A stretch of 64,000 bases of DNA from assembly GCF_001643235.1 (NCBI RefSeq), contig NZ_LQWY01000022.1:46721-110720 (forward strand), given 5' to 3'. Numbering within the stretch: position 1 is the stretch's first letter; each line of letters begins with the position of its first letter. Made by a program: the position numbers and the translations under genes. The notes under the pieces are model-generated. The model saw nothing but the letters and a program-made list of their open reading frames with translations, was not told the DNA's origin and ran no database searches. Below, in pieces: positions 32,807 through 41,588 of this stretch. The stretch comes from Domibacillus aminovorans (GTDB lineage: Bacteria; Bacillota; Bacilli; Bacillales; Domibacillaceae).

Positions 32807-33991
32807 TTATTCAATTCCCTTTTTTATATCGTCCATTAAGTAATTGACAAACGTATCGTCATTTACAAGCGAGACTGCATAATTTCGTTTTAAGAAATGT
32901 TCCCCTTCATCAAAACTTGTAAAGGTCTGATCCATTTTTGTTTTATTCTGTACAATTGCCCAGTCAAGATCGTTTACTGGATAAAGAAGAAAGACCTCTT
33001 CCATCCGGTTTTTATACAGCGAACCGAACGAGGACCGTTTCATGTTATAACGATTTCGTTTTGCATCTTCCTGCAATGGTTCAAGATGAAACGTATCTTT
33101 CACAAACTGATTATAAGCTTCATCAGTTAAAGAGCAGCCTGCTGCTTTTGCATGCCCGCCTCCACCAAAATGACCAGCCACTTCAGACACATCAATATGA
33201 TCGTGGATCGTTCGAAATCCTACTCGTTTTCCACCCATATTTAAAATAGCGATGTAATCAAGATGCGGATATTCTTTGCCAAGTTCATTTCCAAGCTCTG
33301 AGTGATAGGATTCCGCATAAACGATACCTGTAAAATGGCCGCCCATTTGAATTTGAACGAGTTCCCGCTTTTTCCGGCGGATATAGCGTTCGATTTTATT
33401 TTCTTCCATATCTAGCAGTTTCTTTTCAAACTCATCAAAGCGGAAATGATCGTTTGATGTAAGTCGATGGAGCATTTTTTCCTCAAATTCTTCAATCGAA
33501 AGTAAAAAGAAGAGAGCGTTGAGCCGTCTTGCTTCCTGGTTGTTATTTTTCTCCCACTCCCACGTATCATACTGTCTAACGAGTTCTACAAATTCTGCTG
33601 TGACGTTTGATGGCTTCATTAGTTGATGAGTAACAAGATATTCATAAAATAAAGAAGTCGCTGAAGTTAAATGTCCTTCGGCGTCCTCCACCGCTACATG
33701 CCCCCATTTATAACGGTTAAAATGCAGAGCCGTTTTATGGTGATCAAGCAGTTGTATGTTTCCTCCGGCTTGATAAAAAGCATCCAGTCTTTCTTCATTT
33801 TCTTCATTTACAGACAAATCTGTAATAATTAAGGATATATTTTTATCATTATTTTCCAAAAACCATTCGACTTCACGATTGAGACTTGAAATGGAATTGT
33901 AGCGGACTTTCACCTGATCCCCAAAAGCGAGCTTTGCTAAAATACCGCATCCGACTCCATCTAAATCATTATGAGACAACAGTTTATACAT
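32807..33991 (-). CDS. nrnB: DHH/DHHA1 phosphoesterase, NrnB-like oligoribonuclease
   Basis: A 394-residue DHH-family protein, the usual length for B. subtilis NrnB. Motifs are SHNDLDGVGCG near residue 6, ITDLSVN, the DHH motif LLDHHKT near residue 82, and the DHHA1 GGGGHAKAAG near residue 275. NrnB degrades very short RNAs, and such enzymes can also remove pGpG, the breakdown product of c-di-GMP. ATG 33991 follows GAGGTGA. First gene of a two-gene unit. Confidence 0.85.
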   Translation of the reverse strand: MYKLLSHNDLDGVGCGILAKLAFGDQVKVRYNSISSLNREVEWFLENNDKNISLIITDLSVNEENEERLDAFYQAGGNIQLLDHHKTALHFNRYKWGHVAVEDAEGHLTSATSLFYEYLVTHQLMKPSNVTAEFVELVRQYDTWEWEKNNNQEARRLNALFFLLSIEEFEEKMLHRLTSNDHFRFDEFEKKLLDMEENKIERYIRRKKRELVQIQMGGHFTGIVYAESYHSELGNELGKEYPHLDYIAILNMGGKRVGFRTIHDHIDVSEVAGHFGGGGHAKAAGCSLTDEAYNQFVKDTFHLEPLQEDAKRNRYNMKRSSFGSLYKNRMEEVFLLYPVNDLDWAIVQNKTKMDQTFTSFDEGEHFLKRNYAVSLVNDDTFVNYLMDDIKKGIE

Positions 33992-34056
33992 GTCTTCACC
34001 TCAGAATGTAGTATGCTTTCAAAAAGTGAAAATTATTGATAAAACAAATATGTAAA

Positions 34057-34088
34057 CAAAAAAAGGCATCTTCAAGAATGAAGATGCC
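34057..34088 (-). terminator. Terminator after hypothetical gene (minus strand)
   Basis: GGCATCTTCA and TGAAGATGCC arms around four bases; on the minus strand it is followed by TTTTTTTG. Confidence 0.9.
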
Positions 34089-34093
34089 AACTG

Positions 34094-34378
34094 TTATAAT
34101 GTAAATCTGCCTTCTAAATCATCAAACCCTTGGTCGTTATGTTTTCTTATTTCGAAAGTAAAGCCATCATGAGAAAACACACTGACTTTATAGCTTTCAC
34201 CAAAATGTCCTTTTACATCGTAGATAAATCCAATGTAGCTAGCTCCTTCTCCCGGTAAAAACTCTTCCTCAATAAAATGAACTTCATTATAGAAAAATTC
34301 TCCATGTAATAATTTCTGTGTGATTTTTTCTACTGAATTTAACAACTGACGTGTCATTTTTACTGCTACTGCATTCAT
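34094..34378 (-). CDS. Hypothetical 94-residue protein
   Basis: A soluble protein with an FYNEVHFIEEEFLPGE segment and a two-layer alpha/beta look. No family recognised. ATG 34378 follows TAGGATG, a modest ribosome binding site. Followed by a strong terminator, so it is a single-gene unit. Three tandem cre-like sites lie 115-170 bases upstream of its start. Confidence 0.65.
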   Translation of the reverse strand: MNAVAVKMTRQLLNSVEKITQKLLHGEFFYNEVHFIEEEFLPGEGASYIGFIYDVKGHFGESYKVSVFSHDGFTFEIRKHNDQGFDDLEGRFTL

Positions 34379-34492
34379 CTAATTCATTCATCCTATTCTT
34401 TTTTTAATAGTTTATTCTAATCAAAGTTTCGTTTTCGATTTAAGTTGATATAATTTGATTATCATATATAAGCAGTATTTAATCAAAGCGAA

Positions 34493-34548
34493 TGTAAGCG
34501 GAAACATTGATGGTGTAAACGGTAACATTGACAATGAAAGCGCACAAC
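34493..34548. promoter_or_regulatory. Three tandem cre-like sites at 21-base period
   Basis: TGTAAGCGGAAACA (34493), TGTAAACGGTAACA (34514) and TGAAAGCGCACAAC (34535). The middle one fits the CcpA cre consensus TGNAANCGNTNNCA exactly; the others differ at one to three positions. The exact 21-base spacing puts them on one face of the helix. They lie between divergent genes. Confidence 0.5.
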
Positions 34549-34778
34549 ATGAGCCATTTTCTCATCCATTCATCTTTTTTTGCATAATATCTCTCATTTT
34601 CGAAAAAAGGGAAGAGATAAGAGCACCACTTTAAGAAAAACGATGTATGTTTCTCTATTTAATGCTGCATGAAGACAGGGCATTTTATATCTTGACAAGA
34701 TAGAATAGCTGTTATAGTCCAGAGTTAATCTGATATGATGATGTACAACGATAAAATGAAAAAAGAGGGATGATCAAA

Positions 34779-35519
34779 GTGAAAGAAACGATTATTTTTT
34801 TACATGGGGTTGTTGGAAATAAGAATGCGTTTAAAACCGAAATGGACAAGCTAAAAGATCAATACAATTTGATTGCCTACAACTTTTATGATCCGAATAC
34901 GTTAGGACAAGATCATCCCTTTTCTTTAGAGCTCTTGCTCGAACAGCTCTATACTCACTATAAAAACAATGGATTAGCAGCCGCTCATATATGTACATTA
35001 AGTTTTGGGTGTATACCTGCAATGGCTTTTGCTAAAAAATATCCGGATATGGTTACAAGTTTAACATTTGTCGGAGGATACTTTTGCAATGTCCCCTCAA
35101 AATTGCATATGAAACGTGCTCAACTATATAAAGAAAAACAAGAATTTGACTATATGACATGGTTGAAGCGATATGCGAAATCATTAAATCCAAATAAAAA
35201 ACAAATACCGGAAGACTCAGAAGCTATTTTTGTTAAACATGCTCTGATGCTCCATCCTAATGTTCTTGAAAAAGCTATTCAGATACAACTTGAGTTCGAT
35301 ACAAGAAAAGTATTGAAAGGAATGAATTTACCCATTTTATGGGTGATGGGAGAATATGATAAATTGTATAAAGAAACGCTTTTAGAATTAAAGCACTATG
35401 TTCCTCAAATTGAATATAAAGAGCTGGAAAAGGCGGGTCATGCCGCACATATCCATCAGCCAGAACAGTTTATGTCTGTATTTAAACCATTTCTTAAAAA
35501 AAAAGAAATAAAAGTTTAG
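34779..35519 (+). CDS. Alpha/beta hydrolase
   Basis: About 246 residues. Oxyanion HGVVGN near residue 10, nucleophile elbow LSFGC near residue 82 (Ser, with the first elbow Gly replaced), Asp in GEYDK near residue 200 and His in GHAAHIHQP near 228. Substrate unknown. GTG 34779 is spaced after AGAGGGATGAT; ATG 34770 overlaps that site. A TTGACA at 34691 may be the -35. Confidence 0.75.
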   Translation: MKETIIFLHGVVGNKNAFKTEMDKLKDQYNLIAYNFYDPNTLGQDHPFSLELLLEQLYTHYKNNGLAAAHICTLSFGCIPAMAFAKKYPDMVTSLTFVGGYFCNVPSKLHMKRAQLYKEKQEFDYMTWLKRYAKSLNPNKKQIPEDSEAIFVKHALMLHPNVLEKAIQIQLEFDTRKVLKGMNLPILWVMGEYDKLYKETLLELKHYVPQIEYKELEKAGHAAHIHQPEQFMSVFKPFLKKKEIKV

Positions 35520-35668
35520 ATGACATGTAAATTATTATATTGAAAAAGAACTACATGCCGCTCATATATGTACGTTATAATGACAAATACGGAAAAAGGA
35601 ATAAAATAGTTCATTAAAATGTGCGTAAAATCATCCATTTTTTAATAGCAGCAGGGGGGAATGTGAGA

Positions 35669-38206
35669 ATGTCAATAAAGAAAAAACTACCATTGATTTT
35701 TACAATATTGGTCTTATGTATTTTAATTGCGAATAGTACAATCCACTATATACGATCTAAAAACGCGCTACTTGAATACAATGAAAGAGAAATAGCGTTG
35801 ATTACTCAGGAAGTTTCTTATCAAGTAGAAAACGCAAAAGAGGGGTCATTATATGTAGAAAATATTATTGGAAGAGAGTTAAGAACGGCCGCTCTCGCCA
35901 TAAAAAAATCGTTGCCACCGAATCATGAAGATGTAACAAATGAACAGTTGAGAACGCTTGCGGATGAGCTAATGGTATCTCATATCACATTATTGGCTCA
36001 AACCGAGGACGACATTGTCGGTGTGAAATCTTCTGATCCACATGAATTAAATATGTCAACGAAGGAATGGGGGTACTGGTATAAAGCCTTTCAGCAGCTC
36101 TTTGCTTTATCACCCGTCACCGCTCCAGAGGGCTTAGTGCTGCCTCATTATTGGTCTGGCCCCATTGAAGTTGCGGCAAGTAATCCTAATCATATAGATA
36201 AGAGGGGGTATTATTATGATGGATCTACCAATTATATTATCGACCCTTATTTACGTGATAGCCAAGTATTAGAGTATGAGAAACAATTTGGGCCAGGAGA
36301 AGTCATGGATCGTTTCAAAAGCGAACTTGATGGTGTACTGGAACTGACTGTCTTTAATCCGAAATACTTTGGTCAAGAAGAAAGAATTATTAATAAAAAC
36401 GGAGAAAGCTTTATTCGTATCGCTGATCAACCCATTTGGTATGGAACGTATCAATACAATAATCAGCAAGTAGATACAAAGTTAGTTCAAAAAGCGATAC
36501 AAACAGGAGAAACGCAAACGTATATTAAGGAAATAAATAATAAAAATATCCAGAAATCACTCGTTCCGATTGGAGTAAATACGGAGGAACCATACGTCAT
36601 CGGCTTAACGTACGATTACAGCTTAATAGAGGAACAGCTGAAAGATGAACTGCTAAAGCATCTGTTACTCTCTGTTCTATTTATTTTAATTGCATTCGGA
36701 ACGAGTTTTATGTTTTCTCGTTCTATTACAAAGCCGATTAGATATATCGTTGAACGGGTAAACGAGATTGCTGAGGGGAATTTTGGTAAAAATTTAGTCT
36801 TAAACCGTAAAGACGAACTCGGTCATCTCGCTCAAAATGTAAATGCACTGTCAAATTCTTTACAGACTTATGTCGCGGATTTAAAAAAGAGCCAGGAAGT
36901 GATTGAATTTCAAGCTTATCATGATCCGCTGACTGAGCTGCCTAACAGAAGATATTTTCAAGAAAAGCTGAACGAGATGATTGACAATGCGAAAAATACA
37001 GATGGCACGGTCGGCGTATTATTTCTTGATATAGACCGTTTTAAAGACGTGAATGATTCATTAGGACATGTGAGAGGGGATCAATTAATACAGCTTATTT
37101 CTAAGCGGATAACCGATTTTCTTTCCGAAGAAAACAGTGTTTTGACAAGACAGGGCGGCGATGAATTTGTTATTTTATTTTGCAACGTTGACTTAGAAGA
37201 AGTGAAGAGGATGGCAGGAAACATTGTAGCGGCTATTAAACAGCCTTATTTTATAGAAGGAAATGAAGTAAATGTAGGTGCGAGCTGTGGGATGAGTCTG
37301 TATCCTGAACATACGGAAGACCCAGAGGCACTTATGATCTGTGCAGATGTCGCAATGTATGCTGCGAAGAAACAAGGCGGCAATCAAGTGATCGTTTATA
37401 ATGAAGAAATAAACAAAGTGACTAAAGAGAAGTTAGTGATTGAAGCAAGTTTGAGAAAAGCGATTGAACAAGGAGACGTTGAAGTTTATTACCAGCCGAA
37501 AATAAATGCCAGTGAAAATGTCATAACAGGAGTAGAAGCATTGCTAAGGTGGACAGACAGAGAACTCGGATTTGTATCACCGGAAGTATTTATATCGGTG
37601 GCAGAGGAAACGGGGTTGATCCATTCATTGTGGGAATTAGCGATGAAGCAAGCTTGCTCCCAAGTAAGTGAGTGGAATAAAAATCGATTGCAGCCACTTC
37701 AATTGGCCGTTAACTTTTCAGCCAAACAATTTCTTGATCCTGCTAGTATAGTCAAGAGAGTAAAAGAGATCCTTTCCGACTGTCAATTAGCACCGGAACA
37801 TTTTGAAATAGAAATTACAGAAAGTACGTTACTTTACAATTTAGAAGAAACGATCAAAGCATTAAAAGAGATGCAGGAATACGGCATTTCCATTGCGATT
37901 GACGATTTTGGAACAGGCTATTCATCGTTAAGTTATTTAAAAACATTACCGATTGATTGTCTAAAGATCGATCGATCATTTATTCAAGACATTACGGAAG
38001 ATTATAGCCAATCTGAAATAGCTGAAGCCATCATCAATTTGACCCGCAGTCTCAAGTTAAAGGTCATAGCAGAAGGTGTTGAGGAAGAATATCAAAAAGA
38101 ATTTTTGTTGAAGAATGAATGTGATCACATGCAAGGCTATTTATTTAGTAAACCGCTTTGCAAAACGGATTTGGAACAATATCTTCGTGAGAACGATTTA
38201 AAATAA
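35669..38206 (+). CDS. Membrane GGDEF-EAL cyclic-di-GMP enzyme
   Basis: About 845 residues. TM1 (about 5-25), a large outside sensor domain (about 30-325), TM2 (about 330-350), HAMP (about 352-405), GGDEF (about 415-580; intact GGDEF at 496-500) and EAL (about 600-840; EAL at 623-625, plus DDFGTGYSS). Both catalytic signatures are intact, so it may make and break c-di-GMP, with the outside domain setting the balance. ATG 35669 is nine bases after GGGGGG; GTG 35621 is too far upstream. Stands alone. Likely source or sink for the ligand of the two riboswitches. Confidence 0.9.
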   Translation: MSIKKKLPLIFTILVLCILIANSTIHYIRSKNALLEYNEREIALITQEVSYQVENAKEGSLYVENIIGRELRTAALAIKKSLPPNHEDVTNEQLRTLADELMVSHITLLAQTEDDIVGVKSSDPHELNMSTKEWGYWYKAFQQLFALSPVTAPEGLVLPHYWSGPIEVAASNPNHIDKRGYYYDGSTNYIIDPYLRDSQVLEYEKQFGPGEVMDRFKSELDGVLELTVFNPKYFGQEERIINKNGESFIRIADQPIWYGTYQYNNQQVDTKLVQKAIQTGETQTYIKEINNKNIQKSLVPIGVNTEEPYVIGLTYDYSLIEEQLKDELLKHLLLSVLFILIAFGTSFMFSRSITKPIRYIVERVNEIAEGNFGKNLVLNRKDELGHLAQNVNALSNSLQTYVADLKKSQEVIEFQAYHDPLTELPNRRYFQEKLNEMIDNAKNTDGTVGVLFLDIDRFKDVNDSLGHVRGDQLIQLISKRITDFLSEENSVLTRQGGDEFVILFCNVDLEEVKRMAGNIVAAIKQPYFIEGNEVNVGASCGMSLYPEHTEDPEALMICADVAMYAAKKQGGNQVIVYNEEINKVTKEKLVIEASLRKAIEQGDVEVYYQPKINASENVITGVEALLRWTDRELGFVSPEVFISVAEETGLIHSLWELAMKQACSQVSEWNKNRLQPLQLAVNFSAKQFLDPASIVKRVKEILSDCQLAPEHFEIEITESTLLYNLEETIKALKEMQEYGISIAIDDFGTGYSSLSYLKTLPIDCLKIDRSFIQDITEDYSQSEIAEAIINLTRSLKLKVIAEGVEEEYQKEFLLKNECDHMQGYLFSKPLCKTDLEQYLRENDLK

Positions 38207-38288
38207 GTGCTGTCTAGCTCCTTCCTGAATGGCTTCTTATCTGTTGGATAACATAAGAAGATCATACAACAGTGAAGGAGTGTAGAAA

Positions 38289-38438
38289 ATGACGTTAGTC
38301 CGTCTTGGTTACGCTGCTATGAGTATGATTGAAGCGAAACGAAAAGATGATGCTTTATTTGCATTAATGACGGATCTGAATCAGGAATCAGGAATCAGGA
38401 ATAGCGATCCGATCAAATTCGCTGACGAGCTTCCGTAA
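38289..38438 (+). pseudogene. Truncated N-terminal fragment, UV-damage-endonuclease-like
   Basis: After a strong AAGGAG, a 49-residue frame begins MTLVRLGYAAMS, resembling the start of UvsE/UvdE endonucleases (about 300 residues). After about 35 residues it runs antisense into another broken gene. The join contains three tandem copies of TCAGGAA (38381-38401), a likely scar of slippage or illegitimate recombination. Confidence 0.4.
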
Positions 38439-38720
38439 ACTGTTTGTCAGCCATTCACCGGACATTGGCGATCCATGCCCGGTGGTAGCGATAGATGGTT
38501 GTAATGTTTCTAATTTTTTAACGGATTCCCATGCTTCTGGCCAATCTGTCGTGAAATATCGTGGCGGCCCATTTATTTCCTGTTTCTGTGTGATCACGTT
38601 ATAGAGCGAATCTTACTTAACTGTCACAAACGCATCACCTGCTAGTAACAAACGGTCCACTTGCCGGAACAAAGAGATATGTCCGGGTGTATGTCCTGGT
38701 GTGTGTACCCATCAAAGAGC
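38388..38720 (-). pseudogene. Broken metallo-beta-lactamase-fold hydrolase
   Basis: On the minus strand [14 protein letters not shown], then [12 protein letters not shown], a TAA stop, DSLYNVITQKQ and YFTTDWPEAWESVKKLE with TGHG.PMSGEW. This is the C-terminal half of an MBL-fold hydrolase. The TAA replaces a Gln-type codon (nonsense mutation), the N-terminus is absent or frameshifted, and the C-terminus is cut at the TCAGGAA repeat. Confidence 0.8.
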
Positions 38721-38907
38721 GCATGTCCATACCTTTCTCTTCCTTACGAGTTTTTTGATCCGGTTGTTACGGAAAGGCAAACGTCTGCTAAGCTTCCTTA
38801 GTTTGTTATTTATTTATCCTTCATCATGATCATGTATGTGTCTTATCTTGCCTTTTCCTCCGTGTGCTTATTCAGCTCAAGATGGAACACGTCACCGTAA
38901 AAATGAT

Positions 38908-38932
38908 GTTTATCTCTTTTTGTCGGGGGAAT
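38908..38932 (+). promoter_or_regulatory. Sigma-B-type promoter for SDR gene
   Basis: GTTTAT, a 13-base spacer and GGGAAT lie 42 bases before the SDR start. The sigma-B consensus is GTTTAA-N12-14-GGGTAT. The downstream gene resembles general-stress dehydrogenases. Confidence 0.6.
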
Positions 38933-38973
38933 ACTCTTTGTGGACAGGATTATAAAAGAATGGAGAGGGATAC

Positions 38974-39852
38974 ATGATGGCGAAAGATAAATTTGAACGA
39001 ATGGATGAACAGACACCGCCGCAGACGCAAAGTCAGCAGCCTGGTATTGAATCAGAAATGACACCGGCGCCGATTTATGATGATCAGGAGTATGAAGGAT
39101 CCGGTAAATTAGCCGGTAAAGTCGCGCTCATTACAGGCGGAGACAGCGGGATCGGTCGTGCGGTCGCGGTTGCCTATGCGAAAGAAGGCGCAAATGTTGC
39201 GATTGCGTACTTAAATGAAGACGGTGATGCAGAGAAAACAGTGAAGTTAATTGAGTCATACGGCGTCAAAGCATTGAAAGCGGCGACGGATATAAGTGAT
39301 GTCGAGAACTGCAAAAAGCTGGTCCAGCAAGTAGTTTCCGAGTTTGGCGGATTAAATATTCTCGTGAATAATGCGGGCAAACAGTTCCCGACAAAAGATT
39401 TTTTAGCCATTACACCAGAGCAGCTGCGTGAAACATTTGAAACAAATATTTTCTCGATGTTTTATTTGACGCAGGCTGCACTAAAACATATGAAAAAGGG
39501 AGATGCGATCGTGAACACGTCCTCTGTGACAGCGTATCGCGGTTCACCTGAATTAATTGATTATTCAGCGACAAAAGGGGCGATTACATCTTTTACGCGT
39601 TCCCTTGCAGCGAACCTCGCCGCTCAAGGCATTCGTGTCAACGCTGTAGCACCGGGCCCAATCTGGACGCCGCTTATTCCAGCGACATTCGATGAAAAAA
39701 AGGTGGCAGAGCACGGGGCGGATACGCCGATGGGACGCCGTGGCCAGCCGTCTGAAAATGCACCGGCGTATGTGTACTTGGCATCAAACGATTCCACATA
39801 CGTCACCGGTCAAACGATGCATATTAATGGCGGCGACTTTATTACTTCATAA
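38974..39852 (+). CDS. SDR-family oxidoreductase, general-stress type
   Basis: A 292-residue short-chain dehydrogenase with a Gln/Pro-rich N-terminal tail of about 40 residues, typical of the YdaD/YhdF/YhxC stress group. The NAD(P) motif TGGDSGIGRA lies near residue 53, then NNAGKQ, the catalytic Ser (NTSSVTAY) and Tyr-x-x-x-Lys (YSATK). It reduces or oxidises an unknown carbonyl substrate. ATG 38974 or 38977; the ribosome binding site is GGAGAGGG. A sigma-B-like promoter is upstream and a strong terminator downstream. Confidence 0.9.
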   Translation: MMAKDKFERMDEQTPPQTQSQQPGIESEMTPAPIYDDQEYEGSGKLAGKVALITGGDSGIGRAVAVAYAKEGANVAIAYLNEDGDAEKTVKLIESYGVKALKAATDISDVENCKKLVQQVVSEFGGLNILVNNAGKQFPTKDFLAITPEQLRETFETNIFSMFYLTQAALKHMKKGDAIVNTSSVTAYRGSPELIDYSATKGAITSFTRSLAANLAAQGIRVNAVAPGPIWTPLIPATFDEKKVAEHGADTPMGRRGQPSENAPAYVYLASNDSTYVTGQTMHINGGDFITS

Positions 39853-39889
39853 AAGGAAGGTGCCCGCATTACATTATATAAGATAAAAG

Positions 39890-39938
39890 AAAAGGAAAGA
39901 TAAAAGCCGACATCGTCCGCTTTTATCTTTCCTTTTTA
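39890..39938 (+). terminator. Terminator after SDR gene
   Basis: AAAGGAAAGATAAAAGC and its complement GCTTTTATCTTTCCTTT around an 11-base loop. Confidence 0.9.
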
Positions 39939-39986
39939 TTTAAATTTGTAATCTTCCGGTAGTTCTTGCTTAATGGTTATGTTCAT
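39936..39986 (-). pseudogene. Sixteen-codon remnant of a GNAT acetyltransferase start
   Basis: After a GGAGA ribosome binding site, MNITIKQELPEDYK resembles the first strand of YhbS-like N-acetyltransferases (MNI.IRQE.PEDY). It then stops in the SDR terminator. Either a decayed gene start or chance. Confidence 0.35.
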
Positions 39987-40111
39987 TACTACTATCTCCT
40001 CATTCATATAGCTATATTTTTTCTAGTTACCCGTATTTTATCAAATTTGTTTCATGCTTTGTTCGTATAACAGCAATCCCACCAGCGTTATGATGACGGG
40101 ATTGGTTTAAA

Positions 40112-41488
40112 TTAAAATTCTAACTTCTCCTGTTGAAGAGTCCGTTTTTTCATCTGTTTAAACCGCAGCTTTCGCTGGTAATGAAAAATAGTCATTAAAA
40201 CAATACATTCAGAAATGGGAATTGCCAGCCAGACGCCAGTTAAACCGAACAGTGGGGGCAATACATGCAGCAATGTCAGCATAATGATAATTTCACGCGC
40301 GGCCGTAATCCAGATCGCCATCCGTACGTGACCGACCGATTGATAGTATGTCATCATGACGAAATTGATGCCCATAAACAAGTACGCAATGAAAAATAAT
40401 TGAATGCCGCTCGTCGCAAGTTCCGTAACAGCGGCCGGAAAATCCCCGAAAATCGAGACGATCGTTCGTGCTGCGAACTGTCCGATGAGGAAGAAAAGGA
40501 AACCGGTACCCATCGTAATCCAGACAGCAATTCGAACCGTTTCTTTCTTTCGTTCTTCGTTTCTTGCCCCATGATAATAGCTAATGAGCGGTTGAATTGC
40601 AGACCCCATGCCGAGAAACATCATCAGCATGACGCTATGAACATAATTTAAAATCGAAAAGGCAGCGACACCACTTGTTCCAGCCATTTTTTCCAAAATG
40701 ATATTATGTGAAATCGTGAAAACAGACACGCCGATTTCAGCGAGAAAGCTTGGAAACCCGATGGCGACCATCATGAAAAACAGCCGCTTTTTAAATGAAA
40801 ACCGGACAAGTTTTAAATTGCTTTTTGGACTGAAAAAATGTGTGGATAACACAAGAATAGCTGTAGCACCTGCAAGGACAGTCGCTGTTGCCGCACCAGC
40901 AACACCGTAATCAAGCACATATAAAAACAAATAGTTAAGCGCAATGTTCGCAACGGCTGCAATAACGAGAGCGGCCATTGATACGTTCGGTGCACCGTCA
41001 TTCCGGATAAACACGCTAAACACGCTTTCAATTGTAAAGACGAATCCAAACAAAAGAAGCACCGTCATATAGTCAGAAACATAAGGATACGTTTGTGTGT
41101 TGGCACCGAGTGCGTAGGCGAGCGGTTCACGGAAAAAATAGGCAGCGATGCCGATGAAAAGGGTCACACCAAAAATAAAGACGAGTGACTGGGTGAAAAT
41201 CGCTCGCGCCTGTTCTGTTTTTTTCGCACCCATCGCAATCGAATATCGCGTAGCTGCGCCGACACCAATCCAGAGTGAGATGGCAATGAAAATCGTGTAA
41301 ACAGGTCCAGCAATCCCAACACCAGCAAGCGCTTCAGCTCCTAACCGGTTGCCAACCATAATACCATCGACGACGACATTGACAGCCATTAAGAGCATAC
41401 CGACCATAGAAGGGATTAAATAACGAATAAACATACGGCTAACTGGCTGGTTGTCTAACATTTCGAGCGTGCTTTGATGGGAACTCAT
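40112..41488 (-). CDS. MATE-family multidrug efflux transporter
   Basis: A 458-residue protein with twelve membrane helices and MatE motifs such as MAVNVVVDGIMVGNRLG and GPVYTIFIAISLWIGVGA near the N-terminus. MATE proteins export cationic compounds using Na+ or H+. ATG 41488 follows AAAGGAGAG. It lies 100 bases downstream of the TetR gene, with a copy of the TetR-type inverted repeat (41514-41539) in its own leader. Confidence 0.92.
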   Translation of the reverse strand: MSSHQSTLEMLDNQPVSRMFIRYLIPSMVGMLLMAVNVVVDGIMVGNRLGAEALAGVGIAGPVYTIFIAISLWIGVGAATRYSIAMGAKKTEQARAIFTQSLVFIFGVTLFIGIAAYFFREPLAYALGANTQTYPYVSDYMTVLLLFGFVFTIESVFSVFIRNDGAPNVSMAALVIAAVANIALNYLFLYVLDYGVAGAATATVLAGATAILVLSTHFFSPKSNLKLVRFSFKKRLFFMMVAIGFPSFLAEIGVSVFTISHNIILEKMAGTSGVAAFSILNYVHSVMLMMFLGMGSAIQPLISYYHGARNEERKKETVRIAVWITMGTGFLFFLIGQFAARTIVSIFGDFPAAVTELATSGIQLFFIAYLFMGINFVMMTYYQSVGHVRMAIWITAAREIIIMLTLLHVLPPLFGLTGVWLAIPISECIVLMTIFHYQRKLRFKQMKKRTLQQEKLEF

Positions 41489-41513
41489 TTTTTTCTCTCC
41501 TTTTGAGAATAAA

Positions 41514-41539
41514 AAAACTGTTTTTGTTTTTTTAGTTTT
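41514..41539 (-). promoter_or_regulatory. Putative TetR operator 2 (before MATE gene)
   Basis: AAAACT-N14-AGTTTT. In the minus orientation the inner 14 bases share AAACAAAAA with operator 1 at 42167. The same arms and same spacing suggest one regulator binds both. Confidence 0.6.
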
Positions 41540-41588
41540 TCAAAGCGAAGGAGGGCAGTCTGATTTTATATAACCAGACTGTTCCAGT

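Noticed and set aside
34446..34464. Fur-box-like TGATATAATTTGATTATCA
   Set aside because: Only the outer halves match the Fur consensus, the centre is too long, and neither neighbour is an iron gene.
40075..40103. AATCCC/GGGATT hairpin after the MATE gene
   Set aside because: Six-base arms, a 17-base loop and no T run, so it is too weak to call a terminator.
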